Origin: Phycisphaerales bacterium UBA966
GTDB taxonomy: Bacteria; Planctomycetota; Phycisphaerae; Phycisphaerales; SM1A02
NCBI GenBank assembly: GCA_002292895.1
Contig: DBCE01000222.1
Span: forward strand, 1 to 12,024
Direction: 5' to 3'
DNA: 12,024 bases
Part shown: in pieces, positions 7,740 through 12,024 of the stretch
Layout: the number at the start of each line of letters is the position of its first letter
How positions within the stretch are numbered: the first letter of the stretch is position 1
Notes under the pieces: generated by a model
Database searches by the model: none
Told to the model about the DNA's origin: nothing
Seen by the model: the letters and a program-made list of their open reading frames with translations, nothing else
Translations under genes and position numbers: made by a program

Positions 7740-9269
7740 GTGAGCGGCGTCGTCCTACTCCTCGTTTCAAGTGTCGCGCTGGTGCTGCTATTCAGTGCGC
7801 TTGGTGTCGGCGCGGTGTGGTGGGCGCTCTTTGGAGACAAAGCACGCACCCGCCGTTGCCCACGCTGCTGGCATGATCTGTCTGGTACCCCAGGCATGAC
7901 CTGCGGCGAATGTGGCCATGTCGCACACCACGAACGCGAACTGCTACAAACGCGCCGACGCTGGGGGGTGGCCATCACGGCGCTCGCTGGAATTCTGGTG
8001 GTCACTGGTTGGGCGCGCCTAGAAATACTCAATGCTTCGTGGGTTGGATTTGTCCCAAACGGGGTGTTGGTGCAACTGCCGCGCCTGTTACCCAGCGGAC
8101 AGTTGCCCACGTGGGCGCAGACTGAACTCAACAACCGGATCGTGAATGGGCAACTTGATGGACAGCACATCTTGGACCTGATTGATGTACTTGATCCAGG
8201 CGAGGAAGCACTTGGAAACCCAGATGATTGGCGCACCCTGACGCTTGCGCGTACAACGTTCTGTCTTCCCGCCGAACTTGCCCCGGTCGCCGATGAACCC
8301 GTCGCCTCCGCTGAAGTACGTCGCGAAGCGCGCGCGAAGTTCGTATCTGCGCGCGCCAGCCGCCTGACACTCTTTGCCCCATGGATTGATGTGATGGTCC
8401 CCACAGATTGGCCCGTTGGCGTAGCGCCAGTTGCGGGTGTACGCGGCATCGTGTGGGGCGCCGATACGGAATGGCGCGTCCGGTTGCATGACGATCAATC
8501 CAACTGGCTGGTCGGCGACGGAATGTCCGCGCTGCGACGCCAGCCTGGATTCGGGGCACTGCAACTACCGATCCCAACCACCGACGGTCGCATACGGGCC
8601 ACGCTCGACTTGGAAACTCGCAGACGCGATGACGGAGCCACGGCATGGAATCCATGGGTGGCGCAACCACCACTTGTGATTGATGCAGTTGTTCGCCCAC
8701 TCGATCTTGCCCATCTTCAACCAAGTGACGATCCAGAGATCACCCAGACCGCACGCGAGGCATTTGATTTCCCCGTATCCATCTGGACCGATGACGATCG
8801 CCCCGCAGGCATTCGTTTCAACACGCGCGCCTTCGCGGGCGCGGAGTACGCAGACATGCTGATCGGCGTAGTGCTGGAACTGCGGGAGAACGGCATTGCC
8901 CGGCGCCGCTCGCACCTGTGGTGGCCGGGTTCGAGCCTGTCCCGCACTGGGTGGGAAGTTGATCTTGAAGATGTGGAAGCGCTGCGCAGGCTGCGTGATG
9001 TGGCAAGCCAACAGGGGTCCTTGCCAGCCGATCCGGATGGCGGGCATTCCGTCCCCGGTTGGACCATGTCCGTCCGCGGCGACCAACTGATGGCGCTCCG
9101 AGCCATGGGGGCTCTCAGCACCGGCAGCCCCAAAGAGGCAAAAAATCGCTTCTGGAGCGGACAGTTTGAAACCCCGCTCCGGGTGAGCGAACGCCCGGAA
9201 TCAGCCCCAAATCGGGCATTTCGCCGCGAGTCGCGCCAAGGCGATCCCGGGACCGCCAAACAAAAGTGA
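7740..9269 (+). CDS. Membrane-anchored zinc-ribbon protein of unknown function
   Basis: A 509-residue protein with no recognised enzymatic domain. Transmembrane segment 1 spans about residues 3-30 and ends in WWALFGDK. A short cytoplasmic zinc ribbon follows, with ligands Cys40, Cys43, Cys55 and Cys58 (CPRCWHDLSGTPGMTCGEC), and then the basic stretch ELLQTRRRW. Segment 2 is at about 76-91. Residues from about 95 to the end form a large, probably extracytoplasmic domain, Trp-rich and acidic in its middle, with no family I recognise. Its last about 45 residues are basic and probably disordered. Similar ribbon-plus-two-helix starts are common in Phycisphaerae proteins. It starts 30 nt after the permease stop, so it may share the exporter transcript as well as having its own promoter. 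The GTG start is chosen because the first helix begins immediately and no better start lies upstream or nearby. Confidence 0.72.
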   Translation: MSGVVLLLVSSVALVLLFSALGVGAVWWALFGDKARTRRCPRCWHDLSGTPGMTCGECGHVAHHERELLQTRRRWGVAITALAGILVVTGWARLEILNASWVGFVPNGVLVQLPRLLPSGQLPTWAQTELNNRIVNGQLDGQHILDLIDVLDPGEEALGNPDDWRTLTLARTTFCLPAELAPVADEPVASAEVRREARAKFVSARASRLTLFAPWIDVMVPTDWPVGVAPVAGVRGIVWGADTEWRVRLHDDQSNWLVGDGMSALRRQPGFGALQLPIPTTDGRIRATLDLETRRRDDGATAWNPWVAQPPLVIDAVVRPLDLAHLQPSDDPEITQTAREAFDFPVSIWTDDDRPAGIRFNTRAFAGAEYADMLIGVVLELRENGIARRRSHLWWPGSSLSRTGWEVDLEDVEALRRLRDVASQQGSLPADPDGGHSVPGWTMSVRGDQLMALRAMGALSTGSPKEAKNRFWSGQFETPLRVSERPESAPNRAFRRESRQGDPGTAKQK

Positions 9270-9297
9270 AATGTTGCAAAGAGGGCTGATTCATAAA

Positions 9298-9320
9298 CCG
9301 CTTCGTTCACGCATAAGCGG
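9298..9320 (+). repeat. Weak hairpin in the gap after the zinc-ribbon gene
   Basis: CCGCTT (9298-9303) and AAGCGG (9315-9320) are inverted around an 11-nt loop. No T-run follows, so it is not a convincing intrinsic terminator. The surrounding 102-nt gap shows no clear promoter for the next gene. Confidence 0.3.
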
Positions 9321-9359
9321 GTGGAGAGATTGGTTAAAGGCTCATTGAACCCACTTTGT

Positions 9360-9365
9360 GAGGTG
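9360..9365 (+). promoter_or_regulatory. Ribosome binding site fixing the start of the small unknown gene
   Basis: GAGGTG with 6-nt spacing to ATG 9372; the best Shine-Dalgarno match in the gap, and the main reason to prefer this start to the upstream GTG. Confidence 0.6.
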
Positions 9366-9371
9366 CTTCAG

Positions 9372-9854
9372 ATGGACCGTGACTTCTCCCCGAGCTATTC
9401 AACTACCACGCACTTCGAGCCAGCCGCGCGAAACATCGCTCGACCTGCTCGCCCCGCCCATGCCGTTGTGGAGCACGCCGTTGCTCGCCACGGACGCGCG
9501 GAGCACGAGTGGCTGCAGCCAGCGGTCGGATCTGCCAGCGCATTCAACCGCCCAGAAGCGCGCGCGCTCATCGGTGCAAATCGCTGCATCGCGTCAACCG
9601 ATGACCAAGCACTCGAAGTTGAACTGGTGATCAGCTGCGGATTCGAGAATGCCCAGGCTGAAATCCTGTACCGACTTCCCGCCGGCAGCTACCTGTCTGC
9701 CGACGACGCGTGGGACTTGCCAATCTTTGATGCCATTTCAGACGACACAGAACGCCGCGTACGGGTTGAACTCCCCGAGGGTCGAACCAAGATCACCTGC
9801 CGACTTGAATGCGGCGGTCGTCTCAGCGTACGGCTTGTGAATCAGAACTCTTGA
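9372..9854 (+). CDS. Small protein of unknown function
   Basis: A 160-residue protein that I do not recognise. It has no signal peptide or membrane segment. Residues 1 to about 60 are rich in Ala, His, Arg and Pro and probably disordered. Residues about 66-156 alternate hydrophobic and polar positions (LEVELVISCG, AEILYRL, RRVRVELP, TKITCRLECGGRLSVRLV), suggesting a small beta-sandwich. It has four Cys residues (72, 89, 143, 147), not spaced like a metal ribbon. The start at ATG 9372 is supported by GAGGTG at 9360-9365, six bases upstream; an in-frame GTG at 9321 has no such site. The gene converges on the kinase gene and overlaps its 3' end by 32 nt. Coding is inferred from the ribosome site and the protein pattern; the exact role is unknown. 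Confidence 0.62.
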   Translation: MDRDFSPSYSTTTHFEPAARNIARPARPAHAVVEHAVARHGRAEHEWLQPAVGSASAFNRPEARALIGANRCIASTDDQALEVELVISCGFENAQAEILYRLPAGSYLSADDAWDLPIFDAISDDTERRVRVELPEGRTKITCRLECGGRLSVRLVNQNS

Positions 9855-10959
9855 GCGCGTCGACGACTGCGCGCATGGCATCTGCCATCTCGCTCGCAGA
9901 ACCAAAGCGCTGCTCAGGTGACTTGGCCAAGGCACGCTCAAAGAATGCCACTGCTGGATGTCCAGCCTTGACCGCACCAGTGCTGTCAAGCGTCCGGGCG
10001 GGCTCCGCAATGATGGTGCGCAGTACTTCAGCGGACGTGTGTCCATCCATGTCGTACGGCAACATCCCCGCAAGCAGTTCGTAAGCGACCACGCCAAGCT
10101 GGTACAGGTCGGATCGATGATCCGCGTGACGCGAATTGCCAGAAGCTTGTTCCGGGCTCAGATAGCTGAGGGTCCCGATGATCTGCCCAGTAAGCGTGTG
10201 CTCGTGGCGTGTGTTCAGATCGCCTTCAAGGACGCGCGCTGCACCAAAGTCGATGAGGCGAGCGCCACCGTTGCGTTCGACCAAGATGTTGCCCGGCTTG
10301 AGATCGCGATGAATGATGCCGTGCCCGTGGGCAACCGCCAGCGCGTCGGCGATCGGCACCAGCATCTCTAGGCGACGATGCGCAGGAAGGTGTTGCTCTC
10401 GGCAATGCTTGCGAATGTCTTGGCCATCAATGAAATCCATCACCAAGTAGGCGCATCCGCTATCAAGCGTGCCCGCGGAACGCAGTGCCACCAACGCAGG
10501 ATGTCGCAGGCGCGCTAGCAATCGCCATTCACGCCGGAAGCGTGCTGCAGCGCTACGACCGGAACTCTCCACATGGACCAACTTCACGGCGACCAGTTCG
10601 CCGGATTCCGTTTCGCGACAAAGTTGCACCACGCCAGCCCCACCGCGACCGAGTTCGCGAATTGGCTCATATCCCAACGGAAGCGAAAGTACCGGCGAGA
10701 TCGAAGCCACTTCAACGCCCGCGCAATCCCACGCAGACACGTTGCCTTCATCGGCACGCAAGAGTGATCGAACCAATTCCACCAGCGCGACATCGCCGCC
10801 ACAGGAATCTTCCACAAACATCAGGCGTTCGTCGGCAGGCATATCGCAAGCACACGTGAAGATGGCTCGGGCGCGGCGCAGGCGGTTCGACTTTGCTGGG
10901 TCGACCGCTGGCGCTCGCTGGCCAGTCTGCACTTGGGTACTTGCGCTGCGGTCGATCAT
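9823..10959 (-). CDS. Soluble PknB-type serine/threonine protein kinase
   Basis: A 378-residue cytoplasmic kinase with all catalytic elements: glycine loop LGRGGAGVV (103-111), ATP-binding Lys126 in VAVK, a likely helix-C Glu144, the catalytic loop HRDLKPGN (217-224) with Asp219, DFG at 237-239 and SPEQ at 268-271. Residues about 27-72 (RARAIFTCACDMPADER ... CGGDVALVELVRSLL) match the short helical N-terminal extension seen in many planctomycete kinases. Unlike many relatives it ends just after the kinase fold: no transmembrane helix, PASTA, WD40 or TPR sensor follows. The ATG overlaps the stop of the sigma gene as ATGA, so translation is coupled. The sigma factor is the obvious candidate substrate, by analogy with kinase-controlled ECF systems; this is inferred. 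The 3' end overlaps the convergent small gene. Confidence 0.93.
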   Translation of the reverse strand: MIDRSASTQVQTGQRAPAVDPAKSNRLRRARAIFTCACDMPADERLMFVEDSCGGDVALVELVRSLLRADEGNVSAWDCAGVEVASISPVLSLPLGYEPIRELGRGGAGVVQLCRETESGELVAVKLVHVESSGRSAAARFRREWRLLARLRHPALVALRSAGTLDSGCAYLVMDFIDGQDIRKHCREQHLPAHRRLEMLVPIADALAVAHGHGIIHRDLKPGNILVERNGGARLIDFGAARVLEGDLNTRHEHTLTGQIIGTLSYLSPEQASGNSRHADHRSDLYQLGVVAYELLAGMLPYDMDGHTSAEVLRTIIAEPARTLDSTGAVKAGHPAVAFFERALAKSPEQRFGSASEMADAMRAVVDALKSSDSQAVR

Positions 10960-11573
10960 TGACGGGCAGACTCGCCTTCTTCTTCAAGGCTATTGAGTTC
11001 AATGCCGAGCTTCTGCGCCAAGAACGCACGCCCGAATCGCCAGTCACGATTCACGGTTGGCCGGGAAATACCCAGCGCTTCGGCGATCTCCACAACAGTC
11101 ATGCCCGCGAAGACCTTGCACTCCAAGACTTGCGCAGCGCGCGCATCCATTTCCGCAAGTTCGGTGAGTGCTTCATCAATGGCGAACACATCCGCTGGAT
11201 CCATGCGGCTTTCGTCTGCCAAGAACGCAAGTGCGGCATCTCCGCCACGCTTCGCCGCGCCGCGCTTGGTGGCACCGCGTGAACGGGCGTGATCAACCAG
11301 GACACAGCGCATGGCATGCGCAGTCACTGCCAGCAGGTTGTTTGCGTTGGCAAACTCGCCTGGATTGCGATGCGCAAGACGCAGAAACGCCTCGCTCACA
11401 ATGGCGGTCGGCTGCAACGTGTGGCTGGCGCGCTCTTGGCGCATCAACACCGATGCCATCGAACGCAACTGCGGATAAATTTCTTTGAACCCCTCTGCGA
11501 TTGAACGCAGTGTTGACCCGCCCCGTTGGAGCACAGAATCAACAGCCTTTTCCTCTATCTGGATCGAACTCAT
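10956..11573 (-). CDS. ECF-type RNA polymerase sigma factor, planctomycete-type
   Basis: A 205-residue sigma factor directing RNA polymerase to a small regulon. Region 2 covers about residues 33-100, including the HTLQPTAIVSEAFLRLA stretch (51-67) and AHAMRCVLVDHARSRG (85-100), diagnostic of the ECF-like family abundant in Planctomycetota. A linker with KRGAAKRGGD follows, then region 4 at about 135-190 with a helix-turn-helix (MTVVEIAEALGISRPTVNRDW). The start ATG 11573 is fixed by a very strong Shine-Dalgarno sequence 7 nt upstream; the frame stays open to 11768, but that extension has no sigma-like sequence. The gene is first in a two-gene unit with the kinase, overlapping by 4 nt. No anti-sigma gene is adjacent on the visible side, so kinase control is plausible. 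Confidence 0.93.
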   Translation of the reverse strand: MSSIQIEEKAVDSVLQRGGSTLRSIAEGFKEIYPQLRSMASVLMRQERASHTLQPTAIVSEAFLRLAHRNPGEFANANNLLAVTAHAMRCVLVDHARSRGATKRGAAKRGGDAALAFLADESRMDPADVFAIDEALTELAEMDARAAQVLECKVFAGMTVVEIAEALGISRPTVNRDWRFGRAFLAQKLGIELNSLEEEGESARQ

Positions 11574-11580
11574 GGAGTTT

Positions 11581-11589
11581 CCCTCCTCC
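11581..11589 (-). promoter_or_regulatory. Very strong ribosome binding site of the sigma gene
   Basis: GGAGGAGGG on the minus strand, 7 nt before ATG 11573. It is the best Shine-Dalgarno sequence in the window and decides the sigma start. With the candidate promoter just upstream, the mRNA would begin at or next to this site. Confidence 0.8.
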
Positions 11590-11595
11590 GCCGCG

Positions 11596-11623
11596 ACAAT
11601 ATCCCCAAACTCGTCCGAGTCAA
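11596..11623 (-). promoter_or_regulatory. Sigma-70-like promoter of the sigma/kinase operon
   Basis: On the minus strand TTGACT (11623-11618, 5/6) and TATTGT (11601-11596, 4/6) are 16 nt apart. Transcription would start near 11589, right at the ribosome site, leaving a leader of about 16 nt. Housekeeping rather than autoregulated control is suggested, since no convincing ECF-type GGAAC/CGTC pair is equally well placed. Confidence 0.45.
11609..11620. promoter_or_regulatory. Operator-like dyad within the sigma promoter
   Basis: ACTCG-TC-CGAGT is a perfect 5-bp inverted repeat lying between and partly overlapping the -35 and -10 boxes of the candidate sigma promoter. One half belongs to a CGGACGAG motif that recurs at 11638-11645 and 11805-11812 on the other strand. 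A bound dimer here would block polymerase. Confidence 0.4.
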
Positions 11624-11836
11624 ACAAATGACGAGCGCGGACGAGCTTGGTTGCTCTGCATGTTCGCTCGAACGTTTCCTTAAGCCGTTGGCGCCTGACG
11701 CTAGAAAAATATTTACGTCCCGTGTTCGTCCCCGACCGGGTGACGCCACTGCCGTTTCGCAATTCCAATTCGTGAAATGACTTACGAAAGCGGCAACAGC
11801 CCGGCGGACGAGTTCAATTTCGGTAACGGTCGAGAC

Positions 11837-11864
11837 GTAAGTCCCCATTTGTGACTGGGCTTAC
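11837..11864. repeat. Imperfect inverted repeat upstream of the sigma gene
   Basis: GTAAG-TC-CCCA (11837-11847) pairs with TGGG-CTTAC (11856-11864): nine base pairs with a 2-nt bulge and an 8-nt loop. It could be a protein-binding site or an RNA stem; nothing shows which. Confidence 0.35.
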
Positions 11865-11889
11865 ACATCAACATTCCCCGCGGATACCG

Positions 11890-11906
11890 CCAAAAATATT
11901 TTTTGG
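11890..11906. repeat. AT-rich 17-bp palindrome
   Basis: CCAAAAA and TTTTTGG are perfect 7-bp arms around TAT. It is strongly AT-rich in a GC-rich region and could be a bending site or an operator. A related AAAAATATTT block lies about 190 nt closer to the sigma gene. Confidence 0.4.
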
Positions 11907-11986
11907 AATACTCGCCGTAACTGTGCCGCGGCGCTCCTCTTGCACGTCCACCGGGTTCCGCGATGCCGGAAATTTGTAGTCTGAAA

Positions 11987-12023
11987 ACGCCACACGCGCG
12001 CTCGTTGAGCGCGCGTGTGGCGT
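11987..12023 (-). terminator. Perfect 17-bp hairpin, probable intrinsic terminator for a gene off the right edge
   Basis: Arms 11987-12003 and 12007-12023 are perfectly complementary around the loop GTT; the stem is GC-rich (core CACACGCGCGCTC). On the minus strand the stem is followed by TTTTCAG, which fits an intrinsic terminator, though the T-run is short. It would end a leftward transcript coming from beyond 12024 and insulate the sigma operon. The sequence to the right is not visible, so it may act in both directions. Confidence 0.65.
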
Positions 12024-12024
12024 G

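Larger units (their letters stand above)
11574..11986. other. 413-nt non-coding control region upstream of the sigma gene
   Basis: No credible gene is seen on either strand; the open frames present have no ribosome site and no recognisable protein pattern. The region holds the promoter and dyad next to the sigma start, three copies of CGGACGAG, two inverted repeats at 11837-11864 and 11890-11906, and the decamer AAAAATATTT at 11704-11713 (shifted by at most one base) and 11892-11901. GACTTACG (11779-11786) is also repeated inverted at 11836-11843. The AT-rich patches stand out against the GC-rich surroundings. Confidence 0.6.

Noticed and set aside
9298..9320. Intrinsic terminator after the zinc-ribbon gene
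   Set aside because: The stem is only 6 bp with an 11-nt loop and no T-run follows; it is listed only as a weak hairpin.
11574..11768. 65-residue N-terminal extension of the sigma factor
   Set aside because: The ATG at 11573 has a nearly perfect Shine-Dalgarno sequence, the family normally begins near there, and the extension crosses the promoter candidate.
11987..12023. CRISPR repeat or transposon end
   Set aside because: There is a single hairpin with no repeated spacers and no transposase or target duplication; the TTTT after the stem fits a terminator better.

Overview
The window looks like chromosomal DNA of a GC-rich planctomycete, most likely of the class Phycisphaerae. Three things support this: an ECF sigma factor of the type common in Planctomycetota translationally coupled to a Ser/Thr kinase; a membrane-anchored C-x2-C...C-x2-C zinc-ribbon protein of a style familiar from Phycisphaerae; and a kinase N-terminal extension typical of planctomycetes. 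The taxonomic call is inference from gene content. There are no tRNA, rRNA, CRISPR, insertion-sequence or phage signs.

Layout. (1) Positions 1-2609, minus strand: the first 869 codons of cobalamin-dependent methionine synthase (metH); the C-terminal reactivation domain lies off the left edge. (2) Positions 2610-2770: a short divergent intergenic region with an 18-bp dyad and weak promoter candidates. (3) Positions 2771-9269, plus strand: five genes, namely an exported S41 peptidase, an exported LolA-like protein, an ABC exporter ATPase, its ABC-2 permease, and a membrane zinc-ribbon protein. The ATPase and permease overlap by 8 nt and are clearly one unit. The 19-nt gap before the ATPase suggests that the LolA-like gene is co-transcribed with it. 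A promoter-like sequence across the permease stop codon would start transcription exactly on the GTG of the zinc-ribbon gene. (4) Positions 9372-9854, plus strand: a small unknown protein whose 3' end overlaps the convergent kinase gene by 32 nt. (5) Positions 9823-11573, minus strand: an ECF sigma factor followed, with an ATGA overlap, by a soluble Ser/Thr kinase. (6) Positions 11574-11986: a 413-nt non-coding region with a good sigma-70-like promoter, dyads and a recurring CGGACGAG motif. (7) Positions 11987-12023: a perfect 17-bp hairpin followed on the minus strand by TTTT, probably the terminator of a minus-strand gene beyond the right edge.

Functionally, metH is housekeeping one-carbon metabolism. 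The plus-strand cluster looks like a cell-envelope module: an exported protease, a lipid/lipoprotein-binding-fold protein, an ABC-2 exporter and a membrane protein. The sigma/kinase pair looks like a two-gene signalling unit with no visible anti-sigma factor. No clearly new system is proven here. The most worthwhile leads are the envelope cluster, the possible leaderless promoter and the control region of the sigma/kinase operon.
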